Shown here in pieces: positions 56,858 through 64,000 of a stretch of 64,000 nucleotides of DNA. How positions within the stretch are numbered: position 1 is the first letter of the stretch; every line of letters starts with the position of its first letter. The notes below the pieces were generated by a model. The model made no database searches and had not been told where the DNA came from. It saw nothing but the letters and a program-made list of their open reading frames with translations. The DNA lies in NCBI RefSeq assembly GCF_000364705.1, contig NZ_AQOH01000312.1, forward strand, positions 1-64,000, given 5' to 3'. The translations under genes were made by a program, and so were the position numbers. Source of the stretch: Pseudomonas fuscovaginae SE-1. Its GTDB lineage: Bacteria > Pseudomonadota > Gammaproteobacteria > Pseudomonadales > Pseudomonadaceae.

Positions 56858-57838
56858 ATGGACCTGTCGCTACGTAAACTCGCCCTCGCCGCCAGCCTCG
56901 CCCTGCTGGCCGGCCAGACCTTCGCCGCCGAACCCAAGCGTCCGGAATGCATTGCCCCGGCCTCCCCGGGCGGTGGCTTCGACCTGACCTGCAAGCTGGC
57001 GCAAAGCGCTCTGGTCAACGAGAAAATACTGACCAAGCCGATGCGCGTCACCTACATGCCCGGCGGTGTCGGCGCCGTGGCCTACAACGCCGTGGTGGCC
57101 CAGCGCCCGGCCGATGCCGGCACGCTGGTGGCCTGGTCCAGCGGCTCACTGTTGAACCTGGCCCAGGGCAAGTTCGGCCGCTTCGATGAAAGCGCCGTGC
57201 GCTGGCTGGCCGCCGTCGGCACCAGCTATGGCGCGATCGCGGTGAAAAGCGACTCGCCCTACAAGAGCCTCGACGACCTGGTCAAGGCCCTGAAGAAGGA
57301 CCCCGGCAGCGTGGTGATCGGCTCCGGCGGCACCGTCGGCAGCCAGGACTGGATGCAGACCGCGCTGATCGCCAAGGCCGCCGGCATCAACCCGCGCGAC
57401 CTGCGCTACGTGGCCCTCGAGGGCGGCGGTGAAATCGCCACGGCCCTGCTTGGCGGGCATATCCAGGTCGGCAGCACCGACATCTCCGACTCCATGCCGC
57501 ATATCCTCAGCGGCGACATGCGCCTGCTCGCGGTGTTCTCCGAACAACGTCTGGACGAGCCGGAAATGAAGAACATCCCCACCGCCCGCGAACAGGGCTA
57601 CGACATCGTCTGGCCAGTGGTGCGCGGTTTCTACCTGGGGCCGAAGGTCAGCGACGAAGACTACGCCTGGTGGAAATCCTCGTTCGACAAGCTGCTGACC
57701 TCAGAGGAGTTCGCCAAGCTGCGCGACCAGCGCGAACTTTTCCCCTTCGCCATGACCGGTCCGGAACTGGACAGCTACGTGAAGAAGCAGGTCGCCCAGT
57801 ACAAGGTGCTGGCCAAGGAATTCGGCCTGATCCAGTGA
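56858..57838 (+). CDS. tctC: Tricarboxylate-binding periplasmic protein TctC
   Basis: A protein of 326 residues starting MDLSLRKLALAASLALLAGQ, a signal peptide cleaved at TFAAEP. It is a TctC/Bug-type solute receptor: IAPASPGGGFDLTCKLAQSAL, MPGGVGAVAYNAV and GSGGTVGSQDW. It captures citrate-like acids for TctAB. The CA-rich AACAACAA near its ribosome site suggests catabolite repression. Divergent from tctDE. Confidence 0.94.
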   Translation: MDLSLRKLALAASLALLAGQTFAAEPKRPECIAPASPGGGFDLTCKLAQSALVNEKILTKPMRVTYMPGGVGAVAYNAVVAQRPADAGTLVAWSSGSLLNLAQGKFGRFDESAVRWLAAVGTSYGAIAVKSDSPYKSLDDLVKALKKDPGSVVIGSGGTVGSQDWMQTALIAKAAGINPRDLRYVALEGGGEIATALLGGHIQVGSTDISDSMPHILSGDMRLLAVFSEQRLDEPEMKNIPTAREQGYDIVWPVVRGFYLGPKVSDEDYAWWKSSFDKLLTSEEFAKLRDQRELFPFAMTGPELDSYVKKQVAQYKVLAKEFGLIQ

Positions 57839-57900
57839 CCACCGTCCTCTAGTCGCAGCCACGCACCCCGTAATGCGGGGGCGTGGCCCAGGAGTCGCTC

Positions 57901-58359
57901 ATGCTCTTGCAACGTCTCTTCGCCTTCGCGCTGCTGCTGGCCTGCGCCGGCCTGGCGCTGATGGCCTGGCCCTACCAGGCCGCCTTTTCCTACGAACCGG
58001 TGGGGCCACGCGCCTACCCGCTGCTGATGCTCGGCCTGATGGGTCTGGCTCTGCTTTACATGCTGTTTCGCCCGACCCCGCTCAAGCACAGCGAAGACGA
58101 GCCGCCACTGGATCGCGAAACCCTGACCAAGATCGCCATCTGCGTCGGCCTGCTGCTGGTGTTCGCCGGCACCTTCGAACCGCTGGGCTTCATCCTCAGC
58201 AGCATCCTCGTCGGCATTCCGATGGCACGCCTGTACGGCGGCCGCTGGCTGCCCAGCGCGGTGATCATCAGCCTGATGAGCATCGGCCTCTACCTGTTGT
58301 TCGACAAGGCCATGGATGTACCGCTGCCCCTCGGACTGCTCGACGTTCTGGAGAACTGA
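57901..58359 (+). CDS. tctB: Tricarboxylate transporter small subunit TctB
   Basis: A protein of 152 residues starting MLLQRLFAFALLLACAGLAL, with four predicted membrane helices and the family spacing A--Y-PVGPRAYPLLMLGLM. CCAGGAG stands upstream of the ATG at 57901. It lies between tctC and tctA, 1 base before tctA. Confidence 0.93.
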   Translation: MLLQRLFAFALLLACAGLALMAWPYQAAFSYEPVGPRAYPLLMLGLMGLALLYMLFRPTPLKHSEDEPPLDRETLTKIAICVGLLLVFAGTFEPLGFILSSILVGIPMARLYGGRWLPSAVIISLMSIGLYLLFDKAMDVPLPLGLLDVLEN

Positions 58360-58360
58360 C

Positions 58361-59875
58361 ATGGATACTTTCAGCTACCTGGGCCAGGGCTTCGGCGTTG
58401 CGCTCACCCCCTACAACCTGGTCACCGCCCTCAGTGGCACCCTGATCGGTACCATCGTCGGCCTGCTGCCGGGCCTGGGCCCGATCAACGGCGTCGCCCT
58501 GCTGATCCCGATCGCCTTCGCCCTCGGCCTGCCGCCGGAGTCGGCGCTGATCCTGCTGGCGGCGGTCTACCTGGGCTGCGAGTACGGCGGCCGCATCAGC
58601 TCGATCCTGCTCAACATTCCCGGCGAGGCCTCCACCGTGATGACCACCCTCGACGGCTACCCGATGGCCCGCCAGGGCCTGGCGGGCGTTGCCCTGTCAC
58701 TGTCGGCATGGAGCTCGTTCATCGGTGCCTTCATCGCCACCTGCGGCATGGTGCTGTTCGCCCCGCTGCTGGCGAAATGGGCGATCGCCTTCGGCCCGGC
58801 GGAGTACTTCGTACTGATGGTGTTCGCCATCGTCTGCCTCGGCGGCATGGCCGGCGATCGTCCGCTGAAGACCTTCATCGCGGCGCTGATCGGGCTGTTC
58901 CTGTCCAGCGTCGGCATCGATGCCAACAGCGGCGTGTACCGTTTCACCGGCGATAACGTCCACCTGACCGACGGCATCCAGTTCGTCGTACTGGTGCTGG
59001 GCCTGTTCTCCATCAGCGAGATCCTCCTGCTGCTGGAGAAAACCCACCACGGCCAGGAAGCCGTGAAAGCCACCGGACGGATGATGTTCAACCTCAAGGA
59101 AGCGGCCTCGGTGTTCGTGGTCAACCTCCGTTGCGGCCTGCTGGGCTTCATCATGGGCGTACTGCCCGGCGCCGGGGCGACCCTGGCCAGTGCCGTGTCC
59201 TACATGGCCGAGAAGCGCCTGGCCGGCAGCGGCGGCAAGTTCGGTCAGGGCGACAAGCGTGGCCTGGCCGCGCCGGAAACCGCCATCGGCGCCTCGGCCT
59301 GCGGCGCCCTGGTGCCGATGCTGACCCTCGGCGTACCCGGCTCGGGCACCACCGCGGTGATGATCGGCGCCTTGACGCTCTACAACATCACCCCCGGCCC
59401 GCTGCTGTTCGAACAGCAACCGGACATCGTCTGGGGCCTGATCGCCTCGCTGTTCATCGCCAACGTCATGCTGGTGATCCTCAACATCCCGATGATCCGC
59501 ATCTTCACCCGCATCCTCGCGGTGCCGAACTGGGCACTGGTGCCGGTGATCGCGATCATTACCGCGATCGGCGTCTATGCGGTGCATGCCACCACCTTCG
59601 ACCTGTTCCTGATGATCGGCATCGGCATCTTCGGCTACATCCTGCGCAAGCTCGATTTTCCGCTGTCGCCGGTACTGCTGGGCTTCATTCTCGGCGGGCT
59701 GATGGAGTCGAACCTGCGCCGGGCGCTGTCGATCTCCAACGGCGCGCTGGACATTCTCTGGGCCAGCCCGATCAGCATCGGCGTGTGGGTGCTGACCGTG
59801 ATCATGCTGACAATGCCGCTGCTGCGCATCTGGCGCAAGCGTTCCACTCAACGCCGTGACCTGGCCAATGCCTGA
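58361..59875 (+). CDS. tctA: Tricarboxylate transporter large subunit TctA
   Basis: A protein of 504 residues with about 12 helices, starting MDTFSYLGQGFGVALTPYNL. TctA signatures include GTIVGLLPGLGPINGVALLIP, GGRISSILLNIPGEASTVMT and the GVLPGAGATLASAVSY motif in the second half. It is the main permease. It overlaps the following gene by 8 bases. Confidence 0.96.
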   Translation: MDTFSYLGQGFGVALTPYNLVTALSGTLIGTIVGLLPGLGPINGVALLIPIAFALGLPPESALILLAAVYLGCEYGGRISSILLNIPGEASTVMTTLDGYPMARQGLAGVALSLSAWSSFIGAFIATCGMVLFAPLLAKWAIAFGPAEYFVLMVFAIVCLGGMAGDRPLKTFIAALIGLFLSSVGIDANSGVYRFTGDNVHLTDGIQFVVLVLGLFSISEILLLLEKTHHGQEAVKATGRMMFNLKEAASVFVVNLRCGLLGFIMGVLPGAGATLASAVSYMAEKRLAGSGGKFGQGDKRGLAAPETAIGASACGALVPMLTLGVPGSGTTAVMIGALTLYNITPGPLLFEQQPDIVWGLIASLFIANVMLVILNIPMIRIFTRILAVPNWALVPVIAIITAIGVYAVHATTFDLFLMIGIGIFGYILRKLDFPLSPVLLGFILGGLMESNLRRALSISNGALDILWASPISIGVWVLTVIMLTMPLLRIWRKRSTQRRDLANA

Positions 59876-60896
59876 TCGAGCTTTTCGTCACTGGTGGGGA
59901 ACACCGCTGGTCGGCCTGGCTGGCGGCTACCTCGCCAGCCAGGTGGGCTGGCCGCTGCCATGGATGGTCGGCTCGCTGCTGGCGATCATCCTGGTCCGCT
60001 GCCTCACGCCCTGGCAGCTCGCGGAAATTCCCGGTGGGCGCAAGACCGGCCAGTGGGTGGTCGGTATCGGTATCGGCCTGCACTTCACCCCTCTGGTGAT
60101 GGAGCAGGTGCTGTCGCATTTCGGCCTGATCCTGTTCGGCGCGCTGGTCACCAGCGTGTCCAGCGTGCTCGGCGTGTGGCTGCTACGACGCACCGGTGAA
60201 GACCGCGCCACGGCGTTCTTCTCGAGCATGCCGGGTGGTTCCGGAGAGATGGTCAACCTCGGCGCGCGCAACGGCGCGGTACTCAGCCGGGTCGCCGCCG
60301 GCCAGAGTCTGCGGGTGCTGGTGGTGGTGCTGTGCGTACCGGCAGCCTTCAAGTACCTGCTGGGCGACGGCGTGCCGATTCACGGCTCCGCGATCGTCGA
60401 CTGGCGCTGGCTGGCCGTGCTGTTCCCTCTCGGCGCCCTGCTCGCCTGGCTCTGGCAACGGCTGCGTCAACCCAACCCGTGGTTGTTCGGCCCCTTGCTG
60501 GTGAGCGCGACGGTGAGTGTCGCCTGGAACCTGCAGCTCGGCATGCCCGACGGCGCCAGCCAGATCGGCCAATGGCTGATCGGCAGCGGCCTGGGCTGTC
60601 ATTTCAACCGCGAGTTCTTCCGCCGGGCACCGTCGTTCATGGGCCGCACCCTGATCGGCACAGCCTTGACGATGCTGGTCGCCAGCCTGTCGGCCTGGGC
60701 CCTGAGCGCGCTGAGCCAGCTCGACCTGCGCTCGCTGACCCTGGGCATGATGCCCGGCGGCATCGCGGAAATGAGCTTGACCGCCGAGACCCTGCAACTG
60801 TCGGTACCGCTGGTGACCGCCATGCAGGTGATGCGTCTGCTGTTCGTGCTGTTCCTGGCCGAACCGTTGTTCCGTCGCTGGAACAGACAGGCCTGA
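59868..60896 (+). CDS. AbrB family membrane protein
   Basis: A protein of 342 residues starting MPDRAFRHWWGTPLVGLAGG, overlapping tctA. It has about ten helices and the duplicated AbrB/'ammonia monooxygenase-like' motif: PWMVGSLLA, FFSSMPGGSGEMVNLG in the first half, and LTLGMMPGGIAEMSLTAE in the second. Neighbours suggest a transport role linked to tricarboxylates, but no substrate is known. The label 'ammonia monooxygenase' sometimes used for this family is misleading. Confidence 0.88.
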   Translation: MPDRAFRHWWGTPLVGLAGGYLASQVGWPLPWMVGSLLAIILVRCLTPWQLAEIPGGRKTGQWVVGIGIGLHFTPLVMEQVLSHFGLILFGALVTSVSSVLGVWLLRRTGEDRATAFFSSMPGGSGEMVNLGARNGAVLSRVAAGQSLRVLVVVLCVPAAFKYLLGDGVPIHGSAIVDWRWLAVLFPLGALLAWLWQRLRQPNPWLFGPLLVSATVSVAWNLQLGMPDGASQIGQWLIGSGLGCHFNREFFRRAPSFMGRTLIGTALTMLVASLSAWALSALSQLDLRSLTLGMMPGGIAEMSLTAETLQLSVPLVTAMQVMRLLFVLFLAEPLFRRWNRQA

Positions 60897-60915
60897 AGTC
60901 GCCACGCCGCTCAGG

Positions 60916-61608
60916 TTACAACGGTGGCAGGGCCCATTGGATCGGCGCCAGGCCGTTCTGTTCGAGGAACTTGTTGGTGCGGCTGAAATGCCCGCAACCG
61001 AGGAAACCACGATAGGCCGACAGCGGCGACGGGTGCACCGACTTCAGTACCAGGTGCTTGGTCGAGTCGATCAGCTTCTGCTTGCTCTGGGCATGGGCCC
61101 CCCACAGCAGGAACACCAGCTTGTCCTGGCGCTCGCTGACCACCTCGATGATCCGATCGGTGAAGAACTGCCAGCCGCGGTTGGCATGGGACGCGGCGTT
61201 GCCACGTTCCACGGTCATGGTGGTGTTGAGCAGCAACACCCCCTGCTCGGCCCAGCTTTGCAGGTAGCCGTGGTTGGGAATGTCGATATTCAGGTCGCGC
61301 TGCAGCTCCTTGTAGATGTTCACCAGCGACGGTGGCGTCGGCACGCCCGGCTGCACCGAGAAGCACAGGCCATGGGCCTGGCCCGGGCCGTGATAGGGAT
61401 CCTGACCGAGGATGACCACCTTGACCTGGTCCAGCGGCGTGGTGTTCAGCGCGTTGAAGATCAGCGGGCCTGGCGGGTAGATCTGCTTGCCGGCGGCATG
61501 CTCCTGGCGCAGGAACTCGCGCAACTCGGCCATGTAGGGCTTGTCGAATTCGTCCCGTAGCGCCTGCTTCCAGCTGGGTTCGAGTTTGATACGGTCGTCG
61601 TCGGTCAT
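60916..61608 (-). CDS. ung: Uracil-DNA glycosylase
   Basis: A protein of 230 residues starting MTDDDRIKLEPSWKQALRDE. All family 1 motifs are present: GQDPYHGPGQAHGLCFSV with the catalytic Asp, LLLNTTMTVERGNAASH, and HPSPLSAYRGFLGCGHFS. It removes uracil from DNA. It converges with the AbrB gene and is monocistronic. Confidence 0.98.
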   Translation of the reverse strand: MTDDDRIKLEPSWKQALRDEFDKPYMAELREFLRQEHAAGKQIYPPGPLIFNALNTTPLDQVKVVILGQDPYHGPGQAHGLCFSVQPGVPTPPSLVNIYKELQRDLNIDIPNHGYLQSWAEQGVLLLNTTMTVERGNAASHANRGWQFFTDRIIEVVSERQDKLVFLLWGAHAQSKQKLIDSTKHLVLKSVHPSPLSAYRGFLGCGHFSRTNKFLEQNGLAPIQWALPPL

Positions 61609-61740
61609 GGCGGGGTCCGGAAATCACAATGGGGCGGACACTAGGGATGCCTACCACGCTTGTCAATTGATCCGACGCATTACCGGCAGTTTCCCACACA
61701 AGGATCATACTGAGGATTCAACCCGCAGTCAGAGGTCGCG

Positions 61741-62853
61741 ATGAACCTGCTTTTCGAAGAACTCATCGGCAGCGATGGCGCCCGGATCGGCATCGCCAGC
61801 CTGAATGCCGAACACACCCTCAACGCCCTGTCCCTGCCGATGATCAACGCCCTGCATGAACGGCTCGATGCCTGGGCCAGGGATCCGCATATGGCCTGCG
61901 TACTGTTGCGCGGCAATGGCGCCAAGGCCTTCTGCGCCGGCGGCGAAGTGCGCAGCCTGGCCGAAGCCTGCCGGGCCAGGCCCGGGGAAGTACCGACGCT
62001 GGCCGCGGACTTTTTCGCGGCGGAATATCGCCTCGATCATGCGCTGCACACCTACCCCAAGCCGTTGATCTGCTGGGGCCACGGTTATGTACTGGGCGGC
62101 GGGATGGGCTTGTTGCAGGGCGCCAGCATCCGCATCGTCACCCCCGGCAGCCAGTTGGCGATGCCGGAAATCGGCATTGGTCTGTATCCGGATGTCGGCG
62201 GCAGTTGGTTCCTGTCCCGGCTGCCCGGCAGGCTGGGGCTGTTCCTCGGCCTGACCGGTGCCCGGATGAACGCCCGCGACGCACTTGACCTCGGGCTGGC
62301 CGATCGCATCCTGCGCGACGACCAGCAGGACCAACTGATCGATGGGCTGCTGCAGCTCAACTGGCAGGAACACGCGGCACTGCAGCTCAACAGCCTGCTC
62401 AGGGCCCTGGAACATCAGGCACGCGAGCAGCGTCCGGCGGCGCAGTGGCTGCCGCGTCGGGAACGGATTGACGCCCTGCTGGACGTCGCCGACGTCGGCT
62501 GCGCCTGGAAAACACTGGTCCAACACGCCGAGGACGCCGACAGCCTGCTGGCCCAGGCGGCGCGGAACCTCAGGGACGGCTGCCCGCTGACCGCACATCT
62601 GGTCTGGGAACAGATTGCCCGGGCCCGTCACCGGTCACTGGCCGAGGTGTTTCAGATGGAATACACGATGAGCCTGAACTGCTGCCGCCACCCGGAATTC
62701 AGCGAAGGCGTGCGCGCCAGGCTGATCGACAAGGACCAGCAGCCGCGCTGGCACTGGCCGGAGGTGACAGCCGTCCCGAGAGCGGTGGTCGAGGCGCATT
62801 TCCACAAGGCCTGGGAAGGACGGCATCCATTGGCGGACTTGTCGGGTTACTGA
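61741..62853 (+). CDS. Enoyl-CoA hydratase/3-hydroxyisobutyryl-CoA hydrolase family protein
   Basis: A protein of 370 residues starting MNLLFEELIGSDGARIGIAS. The crotonase fold has LNALSLPMINAL, the oxyanion-hole loop GAKAFCAGGEVRSL and GHGYVLGGGMGL, and MPEIGIGLYPDVGGSWFLSRLPG, as in the ECH_2 (HIBYL-CoA hydrolase) branch. The C-terminal half (FQMEYTMSLNCCRHPEFSEGVRARLIDKD) also fits that branch. It probably acts on a short branched acyl-CoA; no valine-degradation genes are nearby, so the substrate is open. Confidence 0.9.
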   Translation: MNLLFEELIGSDGARIGIASLNAEHTLNALSLPMINALHERLDAWARDPHMACVLLRGNGAKAFCAGGEVRSLAEACRARPGEVPTLAADFFAAEYRLDHALHTYPKPLICWGHGYVLGGGMGLLQGASIRIVTPGSQLAMPEIGIGLYPDVGGSWFLSRLPGRLGLFLGLTGARMNARDALDLGLADRILRDDQQDQLIDGLLQLNWQEHAALQLNSLLRALEHQAREQRPAAQWLPRRERIDALLDVADVGCAWKTLVQHAEDADSLLAQAARNLRDGCPLTAHLVWEQIARARHRSLAEVFQMEYTMSLNCCRHPEFSEGVRARLIDKDQQPRWHWPEVTAVPRAVVEAHFHKAWEGRHPLADLSGY

Positions 62854-62876
62854 ACCGATAACGCCCAACCGTCAGC

Positions 62877-63224
62877 CTAGCGCCCCCGTCCGCCATGACC
62901 ACGTCCGCCGTGATCGTGATCGCCACGCCCACCGCCATGGTCGCCCCAGCCCTGGTAAGGGTAGCCCCAGCCGCGGTTCGGATAAGGCCGCGGCGACGGG
63001 ACGTAGTAACGCGGTGCCGAGTAGTAGCGTGGCTGTGGCGCGTAATAGCGAGGTTGCGGGGCATAGTAGTAGTCCCGACGGTAGTAGGAACCGCCATCGT
63101 AGTAGACCGGCGCGGGTGACGTATAAACATCGGAACGGTAGTAGCTCGCGCCGTCCTCGTAGTAAGGCACACACGCAGAGAGGGTCAAAGCCAGGCTTGC
63201 CGTGAGAAGAAGTCGAAGATGCAT
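62877..63224 (-). CDS. Tyr/Gly/Arg-rich lipoprotein
   Basis: A protein of 115 residues starting MHLRLLLTASLALTLSACVP, with a lipobox LSAC and likely acylated Cys18. The mature part is low-complexity: many YY pairs (YYRRDYYYAPQPRYYAPQPRYY contains a repeated PQPRYYA unit) and a His/Gly/Arg-rich end (GRGDHDHGGRGHGGRGR). Gly-Gly-Arg-Gly repeats and Tyr-rich repeats are also seen in other small Pseudomonas envelope lipoproteins. Function unknown. A GGGAGG site fixes the start. Confidence 0.8.
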   Translation of the reverse strand: MHLRLLLTASLALTLSACVPYYEDGASYYRSDVYTSPAPVYYDGGSYYRRDYYYAPQPRYYAPQPRYYSAPRYYVPSPRPYPNRGWGYPYQGWGDHGGGRGDHDHGGRGHGGRGR

Positions 63225-63420
63225 GGCGGCCTCCCGGACCGCGAAGAAGCCGTGCCAGCGACGCTGGTCGGCATACGCCGACAGGAACGTCGACGCATGC
63301 CTATAAGACCGTAAAACCCTGCTGAAGTGCCGTTTGGCAATATTTGGAAACACGCTTCCAGGAGCGATGGCAACGACTCCAGCAGCCGCTACACAGACAA
63401 CACCCTCCTGGACTGCCCCC

Positions 63421-64000
63421 TCATGGACGCGCGTTGATCTGCTGTTGCAGATTCTGGATCTGGCTCTGCAGCGTATTGATGTTGCGCGTGACCTGGCCAC
63501 GGAAGGCATCGAACTCCGCCGTGCTCGCGCCCTGGCCAGCCGCCTGGCGATTGTCCTGCTCGCTCTTGAGCACGATCATGTCCTGCTCCAGGCGCTCCAG
63601 CGCCGCACTCGGATTGCCCTGCTTCTTCAGCGCGGCGATATCCGCCGCATGGCTCTTGAGTTCGGCATCGACCTTGCCGTTATCCGACTGGGCCGCCTTC
63701 AGCGCCGCCAGGTCGGTCGCCATGCTCTTGAGCTGAGCCTGCAATTGAGCGTTGGCCGCCTGCAGATCCGCGGTCTGTGCGTTCATTTTCTGCAGACGCT
63801 GATCCAGTCCGGTCTGCTGGCCGGCAACACCCTGCTGCTGGCGATCCTGCTCCTGCAATTTGCCCTCGAGCTGCCGGACCTGCAGCTTCAATGCCTCGGT
63901 ATCGCTGTTGGCACTCGACTCGCTGGAAGCCACCTTGCCGGAGATCGCCTGCAGGCGCCCCGCCGCTTCCTCGCTGATCCGCGCAAAGCTCTCCTGGGTG
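63421..64000 (-). CDS. Coiled-coil protein, C-terminal part (cut by window edge)
   Basis: At least 193 codons, open to the right edge (visible part begins TQESFARISEEAAGRLQAIS). The whole visible part is long alpha-helical coiled coil with Gln/Ala/Leu heptads, ending SQIQNLQQQINARP. No domain is recognisable. The true start lies outside. It could be an envelope or cytoskeletal-type coiled-coil protein; I do not recognise it. Confidence 0.75.
   Translation of the reverse strand, partial: TQESFARISEEAAGRLQAISGKVASSESSANSDTEALKLQVRQLEGKLQEQDRQQQGVAGQQTGLDQRLQKMNAQTADLQAANAQLQAQLKSMATDLAALKAAQSDNGKVDAELKSHAADIAALKKQGNPSAALERLEQDMIVLKSEQDNRQAAGQGASTAEFDAFRGQVTRNINTLQSQIQNLQQQINARP

Noticed and set aside
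1..64000. CRISPR arrays, tRNA or rRNA genes
   Set aside because: No regularly spaced repeats and no cloverleaf-like sequence were found by eye; a dedicated scan was not possible.

Overview
The window is chromosomal DNA from a Pseudomonas of the fluorescens complex. The evidence is the high GC content, near-canonical Pseudomonas proteins (MutS, FdxA, ArcDABC, AlgU-MucA-MucB-MucD, GcsR with glycine cleavage genes, NadB-SdhE, TctABC-DE) and REP-type inverted repeats (GCGGGCAAGCCC cores) between genes. No tRNA, rRNA, CRISPR array or insertion sequence was seen.

Region 1 (1-18900, almost all minus strand) is the right part of a phage-tail-like bacteriocin (tailocin) or defective prophage beside mutS, a known site for such elements in fluorescent pseudomonads. 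It has no capsid, terminase or portal genes in view. It is chimeric. From the right, a P2/R-pyocin-type contractile-tail set runs holin, unknown, V, W, J, I, two short fiber genes, fiber chaperone, FI sheath, FII tube, E/E+E', T, U, X, D. Where R-pyocin clusters usually carry lysis genes, a second, Mu-type tail set follows: tail-terminator-like protein, DUF2635, sheath, tube, gp41-like assembly chaperone, tape measure, DNA-circulation protein (cut by the window edge). Both sets keep a -1 frameshift site in the chaperone gene, with different slippery heptamers. A secreted DUF642-like gene with its own terminator sits between the Mu-type sheath and tube genes. A LexA/CI-type self-cleaving repressor (18096-18830) probably controls the cluster directly: a strong sigma70-like promoter (TTGACT-17-TATTCT, 17965-17937) has one perfect operator-like palindrome inside its spacer and another just upstream. 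No PrtN-like activator is visible.

Region 2 (18900-30700): mutS and fdxA, then an AT-richer stretch (about 22100-23450) with an unrecognised protein that has a Cys/His/Asp papain-like signature, and a small uncertain ORF. Next is a Fur-boxed heme cell-surface signalling set (FecI-like sigma, FecR-like anti-sigma, TonB receptor with STN domain), heme oxygenase, a DUF454 membrane protein and a class III CoA-transferase-like protein.

Region 3 (30700-36410): the anaerobic arginine deiminase operon arcDABC with an ANR-type box, then a DUF5064 gene.

Region 4 (36500-44500): the enhancer-binding regulator gcsR, three GcsR-like 18-bp sites, a -24/-12 promoter, then gcvH-gcvP-sdaA-gcvT for glycine and serine breakdown. 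glyA, present in the P. aeruginosa version, is absent.

Region 5 (44800-54350): a cold-shock protein, an RDD membrane protein, the envelope-stress operon algU-mucA-mucB-mucD (no mucC) with two AlgU-type promoters, nadB, sdhE/ygfX, ygfZ and an HDOD protein.

Region 6 (54370-64000): the TctDE two-component system divergent from the TctCBA tricarboxylate transporter, with CA-rich Crc/Hfq-like motifs, an AbrB-type membrane protein, ung, an enoyl-CoA hydratase-family protein, a Tyr-rich lipoprotein and the C-terminal part of a coiled-coil protein.
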